From DASPNM01 sp035626515 (lineage in GTDB: Bacteria; Bacteroidota; Bacteroidia; Chitinophagales; Chitinophagaceae): DNA of 64,000 nt. Both the position numbers and the translations under genes were made by a program. The notes below the pieces were generated by a model that was not told the origin of the DNA, made no database searches, and saw only the letters and a program-made list of their open reading frames with translations. The stretch lies in the NCBI GenBank assembly GCA_035626515.1, contig DASPNM010000004.1, forward strand, positions 16,413-80,412, written 5' to 3'. Below are positions 8,428-16,985 of this stretch, one piece after another (the stretch's first letter is position 1; each line of letters starts with the position of its first letter).

Positions 8428-8898
8428 ATGCAAGGCGAAAAAAGGACTCTGGATATTCTGATTGCCGATGACGATTCCGACGATATTTTTTTATTTGAAA
8501 TCGCGCTAAAAGGTCTATCGATTCCGTTTCGATTATCGTCCGTCCACAATGGCCAGCAGCTGATAGATTACCTTGCGACCCATACAGGCCGCCTTCCTGA
8601 TGTACTCGTTCTTGACCTGAACATGCCACTCAAAAACGGAAGTGAATGCATTGTGGAGCTCAAAAGAAGGCAAAGAACCAAACGCCTCCCCATCATTGTT
8701 TACTCTACCTCATTGCACGATGACGTTGCCGACGTTCTTTACCACCACGGTGCCCACTATTACCTGCGAAAAACCGACATTGCCGAACTGCTGCCTCCAC
8801 TTAGGTATGCGTTGACCAAACTGTATAACCGGGAGTTGGACCGACCCCCGAGAAACAGGTTTGTTCTCAATCCCAAACAGCTACGTTACACCCGGTAG
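8428..8898 (+). CDS. Single-domain response regulator (CheY-like)
   Basis: 156 residues, only a receiver domain. Acidic pocket D14-D15, phospho-acceptor D63 in VLDLNMP, S93 in VYSTSL and K115 in YLRKTD are all in place. A short C-terminal tail has no output domain, so it works by phosphotransfer or protein contact. It sits 57 bp before the CheR-PAS kinase and is the likely phosphate receiver of that protein, by neighbourhood only. Confidence 0.85.
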   Translation: MQGEKRTLDILIADDDSDDIFLFEIALKGLSIPFRLSSVHNGQQLIDYLATHTGRLPDVLVLDLNMPLKNGSECIVELKRRQRTKRLPIIVYSTSLHDDVADVLYHHGAHYYLRKTDIAELLPPLRYALTKLYNRELDRPPRNRFVLNPKQLRYTR

Positions 8899-8955
8899 TT
8901 GTAACAAGATCGTTGACAGTCGCGAAGTATGCATGTTTAATCATATCATAATGTT

Positions 8956-11900
8956 ATGAGCAAGCGGGTAATTGACAATCTTACCGTCGCCGACGAAAGC
9001 GGGAGCAGGAATCCCGAACTGCAGGCAATTCTCAGGTTGTTGCTCAAAAGAAAAGGGGTGGACTTTGCCAGCTACAAGATGAGCACGATAAAAAGGAGGA
9101 TACAGAAACGGCTCTCGGCAAGCAGGCTTAAGAAACTCGGTCAATATGCATCATTGGTTGCGAAAAAGAACTCAGAACTGGATTTGTTGTATGCAGATCT
9201 TCTTATCGGAGTAACCTCCTTTTTCAGGGACCGGGAAGTATTTGCCTACCTGAAAACAACATTGCTTCCCCGGCTGCTGAAAAACAAGAAGAAAGGTGAA
9301 GTGTTGCGCATCTGGGTTCCCGGCTGTTCCACGGGTGAGGAAGCTTATTCCATAGCCATGCTGTTGCATGAGATTCAGGAAGGACAGGCGGAAAAAATAG
9401 CTTTTCAGATTTTCGCTACTGACTTAAACGAACATTCAATCATCAAAGCGAGGAACGGTGAATACACGCAACAGGAGGTGGTCAGTTTATCGCGCAAGCG
9501 TCTTCAGAAGTTCTTCACCATTTCAGGGGGTAAGTATCGCACCAGCCAGCAGTTAAGAGACGGCTGCGTTTTCTCCGTGCACAACCTGATTGCTGAACCT
9601 GCGTTTTCCAGGATGGACCTTATCAGTTGCTGCAATTTGCTCATTTACCTCGATTCGGCAGCTCAGAAAAAAATCATATCCTCTTTTCATTTTAGTCTGA
9701 ACGACGGGGGATACTTGCTGCTCGGCAAGTCAGAAACCACAGGCAGTTCGCCGTCGCTTTTTACATCGGTGCACAAAAAGCTGAAGATCTTCGTAAAAAA
9801 GAAAAGCCTTGGTGCCCAAAAGTTGGTCAGCTCCGACCTGAAGCGGCACCTTGAGACCACGAAACTCCTGAAGAAATATGTTGGGCCGTTTCCAAAGCCG
9901 GTACGAACTGAAAGCGGCAGCCTTGCTGCAGCTATAGATAACCTGCTGCTCAATTCATATGTTCCGGCTTGCGCTGTTATCAATCGTAAACTTGAGGTTC
10001 TTCAGTTCCGGGGCGAAACCACTCGGTTTTTTAAGCTGGCGGGTAAAGCCAGCCTGAATATTCTAAAGATTGTTCGCGGCGATTTGTTGTTCGATTTGCG
10101 AAATGCGATCCATACGGCTATCAAAAGCGAAACGACTGTGCACAAATCCAACCTGGAATGGCGAATCAACGGCCGCCCGGGAGTGTTTAGCCTGGAAGTG
10201 CGTCCCCTCAAGGTGCGGGGTGAAGAACCCCTGCTCCTGGTCATTTTCCAGGAGCACAGGGCCATAGAAGTTATTCCGGATGGTCAGGGCAATTACGATC
10301 GTGCCAAAGACAGAAAGATCAAAAAACTTGAGCAGGAGCTTGAACTGGCGAGGGCGGAAATGCAGCAGATCGCGGGTGAGCAGGAAGCGATCATCGAAGA
10401 ATTACAAAGCGCTAACGAGGAAATCGTATCGAACAATGAAGAGCTGCGTACCGTCAACGAAGAGTTAGAGACTTCCAAGGAGGAGATCGAAGCCACCAAC
10501 GAGGAGCTGATTTCGTCGAACAAGGAACTTCAGAAGCGGAATGAGGAGGTGGAGGCGCTGAATAATTACTCAAACTCGATCCTGGCTACGATTCCGGATC
10601 CCATGCTGATCGTGGACCGCAACATGTATATCAGATCCGCAAATGAGCAGTTTTTGCACACGTTCCGGCTGGAGGAAGACGACGTCGTTGGCAGATCATT
10701 GTTCCGGCTGGATGAAGGTGCCTGGAACATACCCGAGGTGAAAAAGATCGTCCAGGATATCGTGCGTAATAAAGCGGGGTTCAAAAAAATGCAGCTATTC
10801 CACTTTTTTAGCCGGCTGGGGGATAAAGTTCTTGTTTTTAGCGCCAAGCTGGTACCCCAGAGAAACAAGAATGAGCAGTTAATATTGCTGATAATAGAGG
10901 ATATAACGGAAGAAAAGCGAAAGGAAGACGAGTTGATGCGGAAGGAAAAAGAGATTCTTGCTGCGCAGATAGAATCGGAAGCGAAGATAAGTGCACACAG
11001 GCGGAGCCTCGACTTTTTGCAGTCGGTTTTGATGAACGCACCTTTCCCCATTTCGGTAATGCGGGGGCCGGACCACCGGTTTGAGTTAATCAATGCGTTT
11101 TCGAAGAAACTCATCGGCAACCGGGATGTAACCGGACTTACGATGCTGGAGGCATTTCCCGAGGTCGAGAGCCAGGGGTACATCGCATTGCTGGACGAGG
11201 TGTACAAAACCGGAGTTCCGTATATCGGTCAGGAAAACTATGTTCAATTTGACAAGTTTGGCGACGGCAAGCTGCAGGAGGGTTACTTCAACGTTGTGTA
11301 CCAGCCCCTTTATGATCTCGACGGAAAGATCGACGGCGTTCTTTCAGCTGCGACGGAAGTGACCGATCAGGTTCTCGCGCGTAAAAAAGTAGAGCAAAGC
11401 GAAGCACAGTTTGTGGCTTTGGCAGACAATATTCAAAACCTCGCGTGGATGGCGGACCCCACCGGGTGGATTTACTGGTTTAATAAGCGCTGGTATGAAT
11501 ACACCGGCACCCAGCCGGAAGACATGCAAGGCTGGGGATGGCAGTCCGTACACGATCCGGAATATCTCCCGGTAGTGGTCGAAAAATGGAAATACTGCCT
11601 CGCAACCGGCACGTCCTTCGAGATGATATTCCCAATTCGGGGAGCCGACGGCGTATTCAGACAGTTTCTGACGAGGGTTCATGCTATTAAAGATGATCAG
11701 GGTAAGGTAGTTCGGTGGATAGGAACGAATACGGATGTACACGCGCAAAAGTCATTTTCGGACGAACTGGAAAAAGCGGTTCAGGCCAGGACAATGGAAC
11801 TTATGGAGGCCAACCGTTCGCTCCAATTGGCCAATGAGCAGCTCAACTCTTTCAATTATATATCAAGTCACGATCTGCAGGAGCCGTTGCGCAAGATCCG

Positions 11901-12618
11901 GACGTTTTCAAAGTTGATTGTAGAAGAGGAGCGCGAAAAGCTCTCCGAATCCGGGAAAAAATATCTTTCGCGCATGGAAGAGACCGTCAACCGGATGCAG
12001 CAGCTCCTGGATGATCTGTTGGCATATTCTCGCACACGGACCTCTGAGAAATCGCTGCAACTGACCGACCTCAATTTACTGGTGGAAGAAGTCAAGAGAG
12101 ATTTTGAAGAAACACTTACGGAGAAGAAGGCGGTGATTGAGATTAACAACCTCGACAAGCTTCACGTGATTGCTTTTCAGTTCAAGCAGTTGATCGAAAA
12201 CCTGATTGGGAATTCGCTCAAGTTTTCCAAGCAGACCGAGCCTCCCCATATAAGAATCGAAGGCAGAATGGTAACGGGAAACAAGACTCTGGAAGGAAAA
12301 ATCTCCGGAACAACGCCCTATTATCATATTTCATTCAGTGACAATGGAATTGGCTTTGATCCGGCGTATAAGGACAAAATTTTTGAAGTATTCCAGCGGC
12401 TGCATAGCCGCGAGGAATATGGCGGCACCGGCATTGGCCTGGCCATCGTCAAAAGAATTGTTGAAAATCACGGTGGAATTATTGAAGCGACGGGCAAACC
12501 GCAGCAGGGAAGCCGCTTTGACGTTTATATCCCGCAGCCGCCCGCGATTTCGTCCTCCACATTCCAGCCCGGGCAAACCCCGTATAAACTGGAAAGCCTG
12601 CCGAAGCTGGTGGAATGA
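8956..12618 (+). CDS. CheR methyltransferase-PAS-histidine kinase fusion
   Basis: 1220 residues. Order: CheR N-terminal helices (about 20-75); CheR methyltransferase with the SAM loop VPGCSTGEEAYS near 122; a PAS-like segment around 325-430; a long coiled coil at about 455-535 (ELQSANEEIVSNNEELRTVN and similar heptads); PAS domains at about 535-650, 685-805 and 817-928; a HisKA domain with phosphorylated H972 in SSHDLQEPLRK; an ATPase domain with NLIGNSLKFS, DNGIGFD and GGTGIGLAI. The related CheB-CheR fusions normally begin with a CheB methylesterase domain, absent here. No membrane helices, so it is a cytoplasmic sensor. No other chemotaxis genes lie in the window. Confidence 0.9.
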   Translation: MSKRVIDNLTVADESGSRNPELQAILRLLLKRKGVDFASYKMSTIKRRIQKRLSASRLKKLGQYASLVAKKNSELDLLYADLLIGVTSFFRDREVFAYLKTTLLPRLLKNKKKGEVLRIWVPGCSTGEEAYSIAMLLHEIQEGQAEKIAFQIFATDLNEHSIIKARNGEYTQQEVVSLSRKRLQKFFTISGGKYRTSQQLRDGCVFSVHNLIAEPAFSRMDLISCCNLLIYLDSAAQKKIISSFHFSLNDGGYLLLGKSETTGSSPSLFTSVHKKLKIFVKKKSLGAQKLVSSDLKRHLETTKLLKKYVGPFPKPVRTESGSLAAAIDNLLLNSYVPACAVINRKLEVLQFRGETTRFFKLAGKASLNILKIVRGDLLFDLRNAIHTAIKSETTVHKSNLEWRINGRPGVFSLEVRPLKVRGEEPLLLVIFQEHRAIEVIPDGQGNYDRAKDRKIKKLEQELELARAEMQQIAGEQEAIIEELQSANEEIVSNNEELRTVNEELETSKEEIEATNEELISSNKELQKRNEEVEALNNYSNSILATIPDPMLIVDRNMYIRSANEQFLHTFRLEEDDVVGRSLFRLDEGAWNIPEVKKIVQDIVRNKAGFKKMQLFHFFSRLGDKVLVFSAKLVPQRNKNEQLILLIIEDITEEKRKEDELMRKEKEILAAQIESEAKISAHRRSLDFLQSVLMNAPFPISVMRGPDHRFELINAFSKKLIGNRDVTGLTMLEAFPEVESQGYIALLDEVYKTGVPYIGQENYVQFDKFGDGKLQEGYFNVVYQPLYDLDGKIDGVLSAATEVTDQVLARKKVEQSEAQFVALADNIQNLAWMADPTGWIYWFNKRWYEYTGTQPEDMQGWGWQSVHDPEYLPVVVEKWKYCLATGTSFEMIFPIRGADGVFRQFLTRVHAIKDDQGKVVRWIGTNTDVHAQKSFSDELEKAVQARTMELMEANRSLQLANEQLNSFNYISSHDLQEPLRKIRTFSKLIVEEEREKLSESGKKYLSRMEETVNRMQQLLDDLLAYSRTRTSEKSLQLTDLNLLVEEVKRDFEETLTEKKAVIEINNLDKLHVIAFQFKQLIENLIGNSLKFSKQTEPPHIRIEGRMVTGNKTLEGKISGTTPYYHISFSDNGIGFDPAYKDKIFEVFQRLHSREEYGGTGIGLAIVKRIVENHGGIIEATGKPQQGSRFDVYIPQPPAISSSTFQPGQTPYKLESLPKLVE

Positions 12619-12875
12619 TGGGTCGTAGTTGATGGCCCCTGATGTTCGCGGCCGGCGCAAAAACGCAAGAGCACTCTCGAACTTCGCGCCTGCCGAAATA
12701 GCTCAAAACCGGATCCAACACTCCGCGAAGTGTGGTTACCCAAGGACTGGATTATGCGCTTCGCGGATCATCCCGATAGTCCTGCGAGGGGTATTCAAAA
12801 GACCCACGGCGCTACCGCGCCCCGGCTTTTTATTTCATCCGCTTTTGCAAACAAGCTTGCAACGCTTCTGAAATT

Positions 12876-12900
12876 AAAAAGCCCACGCATTCTGCGTGGG
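12876..12900 (-). terminator. Terminator hairpin in repeat unit 2
   Basis: Perfect 8-bp stem CCCACGCA / TGCGTGGG with a 3-base loop, followed on the minus strand by CTTTTT. The same CCCACG arm can alternatively pair with 12797-12808, a 12-bp perfect partner, so the unit could form two exclusive structures. Confidence 0.7.
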
Positions 12901-13042
12901 TCTTTTGTGCCCAGGACTGGATTACCTGCGGTGATCCAAATGTCCTGCGAGGGGCGTACCCAAAGGCCGTCGCCCCGCCATCGGCGGGGCTGGCTTTTTT
13001 ATTTGTTCACTTACGAAAGCATAGCTTTCGACGCGGCCAAAT

Positions 13043-13073
13043 AAAAAAGCCACTCCAGCATAGCCGGAGCGGC
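13043..13073 (-). terminator. tRNA-Leu terminator (repeat unit 1)
   Basis: On the minus strand an 11-bp stem GCCGCTCCGGC / GCTGGAGTGGC with loop TAT and a T6 run, starting 5 nt after the tRNA. Two of the pairs are G-U when read as minus-strand RNA but would be A-C mismatches on the other strand, which fixes its direction. Confidence 0.85.
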
Positions 13074-13078
13074 CTTTG

Positions 13079-13160
13079 TGCCCAGGACTGGATTCGAACC
13101 AGCACACCTCGCGGCGCCGCCACCTGAAGACGGTGCGTCTACCAGTTTCGCCACCTGGGC
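13079..13160 (-). tRNA. tRNA-Leu (CAG)
   Basis: The minus strand folds as a class II tRNA: acceptor stem GCCCAGG / CCTGGGC, anticodon stem CCGTC / GGCGG closing loop TTCAGGT with anticodon CAG, a variable arm (GGCGCCGCGAGGTGTG region), and a T-arm with GGTTCGAATCC. Discriminator A at 13079; CCA is not encoded, consistent with the cca gene at 27898. The long variable arm and CAG anticodon make leucine secure. Confidence 0.95.
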
Positions 13161-13302
13161 AGGGCGGCAAAGATAAAAATATTTGGGTTTCCGGATCGTT
13201 AAGGAATTCTTGCATTACAAAAAAAAGCCGTTCCGGGTCGCGGTGAAGCGTAATGTTCCAATAGACTGCGTTCAGCTCGTTGAAGCCAGGCATCAGCAGG
13301 TA

Positions 13303-14136
13303 TTACCCAACCGCCAGCAAAGGCGGAGCTGCTTCGCGGCGTAATAACCTGCGCAGTTTCCAGAAGCCCCGTTTACGAATGCCAGGCAGATCGCGCGTGC
13401 TGGAAATTACCATGGCCCCCATTATCGATTCCGCGTAGTTTATCAATCGCCTGTTCGCATGGCTGCCGTCAAGCGTTCTGCAAATCACCTCGAGGTGAGT
13501 ATTCTCGCGAAGGATGCGGAATGCCTTCTCCAGGTATCCAAAATTAACTGTGGAACCGGAGCCGGGCGGAATGGCGACCAGGTGAATAGTTGCCGAAAAT
13601 TGATCAGCTATGTACGCAGCAAACCTCAACTTATTCACTTCGAGCGCGCTGCCCACCGGTACAACAATATTTTTCGTTTGATCAACCGCAGCGCACTGAT
13701 CAAGGCTCATGATCGCGTGATGGGGAAGCAGCTGACAAAGTTCAGAGTCTGGCCGAAACAGATCGGGATGCAGGTGATAAATGTCCGCATATACCATTAT
13801 TAAATCAATGCCATTTTTCTGGATGTACTCGGTCATACCTTCGAGCGGATCGCCCGTGACTACGTCTGTCTGAAAAAGAAGCCCAGGATTCAATTCGCGC
13901 GCACATTCCAGCCGCAGCATGGCGAGCTTTTGCCGGATCGCTGCTTTTGTGACCCGGATACCGAGCGCACGGCAAACTTTGGTGCGAACGGCCTCCAGCG
14001 CCCGCGGCGCGGCGAAATGCAGCAGGTGAAGGTTACAGTGAAACTGGTTAGCCAGCCGCACGGCCTGTTGCGTCCGCGCCACGATGTCGTTGTTCAGACA
14101 AACGGGCAGCAATATATTCGTGAACAGCTTTACCAT
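13303..14136 (-). CDS. Universal stress protein (tandem UspA)
   Basis: 277 residues from MVKLFTNILLPV; an ATG 24 bp upstream would overlap the previous gene. Two UspA-like halves: the first begins TNILLPVCLNNDIVARTQQA, the second begins KNIVVPVGSALEVNKLRFAA near residue 150. The second half lacks a clear G-x2-G-x9-G(S/T) nucleotide loop, its end reading GAMVISSTRDLPGIR. Soluble stress protein, last gene of an apparent three-gene unit with the HAD phosphatase (7 bp upstream) and the GpgS-like glycosyltransferase. Confidence 0.8.
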   Translation of the reverse strand: MVKLFTNILLPVCLNNDIVARTQQAVRLANQFHCNLHLLHFAAPRALEAVRTKVCRALGIRVTKAAIRQKLAMLRLECARELNPGLLFQTDVVTGDPLEGMTEYIQKNGIDLIMVYADIYHLHPDLFRPDSELCQLLPHHAIMSLDQCAAVDQTKNIVVPVGSALEVNKLRFAAYIADQFSATIHLVAIPPGSGSTVNFGYLEKAFRILRENTHLEVICRTLDGSHANRRLINYAESIMGAMVISSTRDLPGIRKRGFWKLRRLLRREAAPPLLAVG

Positions 14137-14143
14137 AATCCTT

Positions 14144-14809
14144 TCAAGGTGCGTATTCAAGAAGTTTCCTGAAAGACCGTTCGCGTATTTGCTGTTTGGC
14201 TGCAGAGGAGAGGAGCTGGCTCGTGGTGCAAAACGCTATTCCGACACCGGAATTACGGATCATGCAAATATCGTTTTCGCCATCGCCGACGACGATGCAA
14301 TTCGCGAGGTCAACACCGAATTTGCGGGCCGCAAATTGCAGCGCGTTTGTTTTACATACCTGGTGCCTGCATTTGCTGTCGGCCGAATAGTGGAAAAAAG
14401 AAGGAATGAGTACTTCGCCCGTGAGGACACGGCCCTCGAACTGCAGCTCATTCGCGAGGCAAAAATCTGCACCGATGGTTTCCGAAATTCTGTCTGCAAC
14501 CACCTGGTAACTGTCGCTGATGATCCCTACCACATAATTTCGGCGTTTGAGTTCTTCGATCACGTGAGCTACATCTTCCACGAGGGGGATCGAGTCGGCG
14601 ATCTCTGTCAGTTCAGTCAGTGCTTTCCCTTTCAGAAACGCGGCGATGCGCTTCGTAAGCGTCAGCGAATCATGGTCCAACTGCCGCAACAATTTGAGGG
14701 CCTGGCTGAAGTTGAACCGTTCAGCACATACGTCGATAAACCGTCGTTGTAATAAGGTGTCGTCCAGATCAAAGACTACCATTTTCCCCGTATTTCCACT
14801 GCTGATCAT
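14144..14809 (-). CDS. HAD-superfamily phosphatase (SerB-like, IB)
   Basis: 221 residues. Motif I is VVFDLDDTLL with nucleophile D14 and acid/base D16, motif II is VGIISDSY, and motif IV is VVGDGENDICM, so a complete HAD active site with an alpha-helical type I cap. Relatives act on phosphoserine or sugar/glycerate phosphates. The gene follows the GpgS-like glycosyltransferase by 21 bp, so the parsimonious substrate is the phosphorylated product of that enzyme, for example a glucosyl-3-phosphoglycerate. This is inference from context; a general phosphoserine-phosphatase-like role is the alternative. Confidence 0.8.
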   Translation of the reverse strand: MISSGNTGKMVVFDLDDTLLQRRFIDVCAERFNFSQALKLLRQLDHDSLTLTKRIAAFLKGKALTELTEIADSIPLVEDVAHVIEELKRRNYVVGIISDSYQVVADRISETIGADFCLANELQFEGRVLTGEVLIPSFFHYSADSKCRHQVCKTNALQFAARKFGVDLANCIVVGDGENDICMIRNSGVGIAFCTTSQLLSSAAKQQIRERSFRKLLEYAP

Positions 14810-14830
14810 GCAAACAGATTTATGGCGTTT

Positions 14831-15514
14831 CTACAGTTCTGGCAAGGGTCTTCCCCGGGATGGGCGCTTTCCCGCGAGCAGCGCCTTCCGAAGTATGGCG
14901 GTAGCCACTTCCCCGCACATCCTGGGAAGTTCCTGCCACGGCTTACTTTTATTTTCTATATGTCCGATATTCACTTCCCTGATGCGTGCCCCAAGCTGAA
15001 ACATATCTATGAGAATCCCGACGTCGGCACCATAATCGTCCTGAAAATCGATCTGCTGGAAGAATGTTTTCCTTCCGGCAATTATTCCGCCCAGGGGCTG
15101 ATTGAATATGGTAAGCTCCGGGTAGAGTATCGAAAGCAGCGGCTTGGCAAGCATTTCGGTTACCCGGCCGGCATTTCGGGAAAAGCTTGCTTTGACGAAG
15201 TCGCTGGTGCCGGCCAGCAGGGGCGCGCCGAGCCTTTCGATGGTACTTTCGGGATAAGGGTCAATGTCGGCATCGAGGAAAACAAGGATCTCGTTGCGTG
15301 CCAGTACGATTCCTTCTTTCATGGAAAAGCCTTTTCCTCTCCGGGCGCTTATGACAACGCTGGCGCCGGCTTCAGCTGCCTGTTGACAGGTGTCATCGGT
15401 TGATTGGTCGTCAACGACTATAATTTGAGACACACGCTCATTTTTCAGGCAAAACTTCACAACATTGGCAATCGTCTTCCCCTCGTTCAGTGCCGGAATG
15501 ATAACTGTAATCAT
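14831..15514 (-). CDS. Family 2/81-like glycosyltransferase, resembles glucosyl-3-phosphoglycerate synthase
   Basis: 227 residues. The GT-A nucleotide-sugar fold is visible in ITVIIPALNEGKTIANVV, IVVDDQSTDDT and the metal motif FLDADID. The second half (NAGRVTEMLAKPLLSILYPE, then QPLGGIIAGRKTFF and YGADVGILIDMF) matches the acceptor region of GpgS and mannosylglycerate-synthase-like enzymes, which make glucosyl- or mannosyl-glycerate compatible solutes. At 227 residues it is shorter than mycobacterial GpgS (about 320), so the substrate is not certain. It is the first gene of a unit with the phosphatase and Usp and lies behind an array of 11-bp repeats. Confidence 0.7.
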   Translation of the reverse strand: MITVIIPALNEGKTIANVVKFCLKNERVSQIIVVDDQSTDDTCQQAAEAGASVVISARRGKGFSMKEGIVLARNEILVFLDADIDPYPESTIERLGAPLLAGTSDFVKASFSRNAGRVTEMLAKPLLSILYPELTIFNQPLGGIIAGRKTFFQQIDFQDDYGADVGILIDMFQLGARIREVNIGHIENKSKPWQELPRMCGEVATAILRKALLAGKRPSRGRPLPEL

Positions 15515-15553
15515 GATGGTTTATCGGGTATTGATGACCCAAAAACTTAAACG

Positions 15554-15561
15554 CAAATATG
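15554..15561 (-). promoter_or_regulatory. Possible -7 box for the GpgS-like operon
   Basis: The minus strand reads CATATTTG, one base off TAnnTTTG, 39 nt before the ATG at 15514. The 11-bp repeat array ends 9 bp upstream of it, covering where a -33 element would be; none is seen, as expected for an activator-dependent promoter. Confidence 0.4.
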
Positions 15562-15570
15562 CGCGCGGCG

Positions 15571-15609
15571 AATTAAAGCGGGATTAACGGCTGATTAAAA
15601 ACCGATTAA
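15571..15609 (-). promoter_or_regulatory. Four 11-bp direct repeats, likely response-regulator binding array
   Basis: The plus strand carries ATTAA-type hexamers at 15571 (AATTAA), 15582, 15593 and 15604 (each GATTAA), exactly 11 bp apart, one helical turn. OmpR/PhoB-family regulators bind such tandem direct repeats. The array abuts the promoter of the GpgS-like operon and overlaps the last codons of the histidine-kinase gene. The same motif with the same period precedes the regulator gene itself at 17721-17737. Confidence 0.6.
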
Positions 15610-16985
15610 TGTTGAATGCGGAGCGAGGGGAGGCGAATAGAAAATCGCGTACCGCTCAGGTCAGACTGAACGGTGATCTCGCCCTTGTGAAGGCTGATGA
15701 TTCTTCGGGCCAGGGGAAGTCCAAGCCCGAACCCTTTTACCTCGGTGGGTACTGTGCCCCGGTAAAACGGCTGAAAGATCTGCTCGATCTCTTCCTCAGA
15801 AATAACATCGCCCTGGTTCGTTACCGTAACCACAATGTTATTCGTCTCGAAGTCGATCGTGACCACCGAACGCTTGTCCGGTGAGTATTTACAGCCGTTT
15901 TCAATGATGTTTTTTATCGCTATATACAGGAGATCACTGTTTCCAAACACCATGCAGTCCTTTTCATCCTCCGGCGGGTCGGGGAATACGAGTTCAACTA
16001 CATAGTCTGAATTGATACGCCCGATATCTGAGACAATTTTGAGCAGAATCTCGTCAATCCGCACTTCAGCGAGCTCGATGCTGCCAGATCCGCTTGTTTT
16101 GGCGATCTCGAGCAGGCTCCTGGTCAATTGCTGCAGCTGCTCAATGTCTTCCTGGATGGAACGAAGTACGCGCCGGTATTCTTCCGGCGGCCGGTCTTTT
16201 TGCAATGTGACCTGGAGTTGGCTGGAAACAGAGGTTAGAGGAGTCGACAGTTCGTGGGAAGCATTTGAAATAAAACGGCGCTGGGAATTGAAGGCGTCCT
16301 GCAGTCGATTCAGCAAATCATTGAACGTGCGTGCCAGGTCATTCAGCTCATCCTGACTCATACCCGTTTGCAGCCGCCGTGACAGATTTCGGGAAGATAT
16401 ATTCTTCACCTCTTCAATGATGCGGACTATGGGCCTGATCAGCTGCGATGAAAACAAAACTCCAACAATTACGGTCACGAGCGTTGCCAGAGCCAGCGTG
16501 ATAAAAAGAATATTTTTCAGCTGCAGCAGGCGGAGTTCGCCGTCCACATCCCTCGCGGCAACGATAATGATAAACTGCCTTCGTTGCCCCCTGTAATAAA
16601 GGCCGATCGCTGCCCGGTCGCCGGTTCGAAAAAATATTTCGCCGCCTTCAATAATTGCCGACAGCAGGGGCCGGTCCATTTCAATATGCCCCGCATCCTC
16701 GGCCTCGTACCGGTATAAAACCTGACCGCCCGTGTCAGCAATAAGCACTGTTTTTTGCGGCAGCAGCGAAAGCGTTCCCGCGTCTATCCGTTTCAGCATT
16801 TCGATGGCAGAGCCACCCGAAAAATCAAAGACCTGTGCATTATTGCTGGCGCGGCTTCTCAGGCGTTTCCGGAATACCTCTTTGGACTCTATCGAGGTCA
16901 GCGAATAGATCATCGAACTGACAGCCAACAAAATGCCTGTCACCACAAGTGTAAACAGCAGCGTTATTTTGGTTCTGATTTTCAA
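15606..16985 (-). CDS. Membrane sensor histidine kinase
   Basis: 459 residues. Membrane helices at about 7-28 and 157-180 enclose a periplasmic sensor domain of roughly 125 residues. HAMP follows (about 180-233), then HisKA with H244 in NASHELSTPL, then the ATPase domain with IIENGCKYSPDK, QGDVISEEE and the glycine-rich GFGLGLPLARR. Classical EnvZ-type architecture. Its start overlaps the stop of the response-regulator gene by 4 bp, so they form a cognate pair. Sensor ligand unknown. Confidence 0.92.
   Translation of the reverse strand: MKIRTKITLLFTLVVTGILLAVSSMIYSLTSIESKEVFRKRLRSRASNNAQVFDFSGGSAIEMLKRIDAGTLSLLPQKTVLIADTGGQVLYRYEAEDAGHIEMDRPLLSAIIEGGEIFFRTGDRAAIGLYYRGQRRQFIIIVAARDVDGELRLLQLKNILFITLALATLVTVIVGVLFSSQLIRPIVRIIEEVKNISSRNLSRRLQTGMSQDELNDLARTFNDLLNRLQDAFNSQRRFISNASHELSTPLTSVSSQLQVTLQKDRPPEEYRRVLRSIQEDIEQLQQLTRSLLEIAKTSGSGSIELAEVRIDEILLKIVSDIGRINSDYVVELVFPDPPEDEKDCMVFGNSDLLYIAIKNIIENGCKYSPDKRSVVTIDFETNNIVVTVTNQGDVISEEEIEQIFQPFYRGTVPTEVKGFGLGLPLARRIISLHKGEITVQSDLSGTRFSIRLPSLRIQH

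Larger units (their letters stand above)
12738..13094 (-). repeat. Tandem ~171-bp repeats seeded by the tRNA-Leu 3' end
   Basis: The last 15 bases of the tRNA-Leu gene (AATCCAGTCCTGGGC in tRNA sense, 13094-13080) recur at 12923-12909 perfectly and at 12753-12738 with changes, spaced 171 and 170 bp. Between copies, two full units share GTCCTGCGAGGGG (12942-12954 and 12779-12791, plus strand) and the same nested palindromes with different sequence: an outer stem (12962-12969 with 13070-13077; 12797-12808 with 12895-12906), an A/T-rich stem (12993-13005 with 13038-13050; 12825-12836 with 12870-12882) and a terminator hairpin. The layout matches the tyrT/rtT repeats of Escherichia coli. From 12619 to 12737 nothing else is recognisable. 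Confidence 0.8.

Noticed and set aside
12738..13160. Repeated tRNA 3' ends as attL/attR of an integrated element
   Set aside because: Copies are spaced 171 bp with no integrase or cargo between them; the regular period fits tandem repeats.
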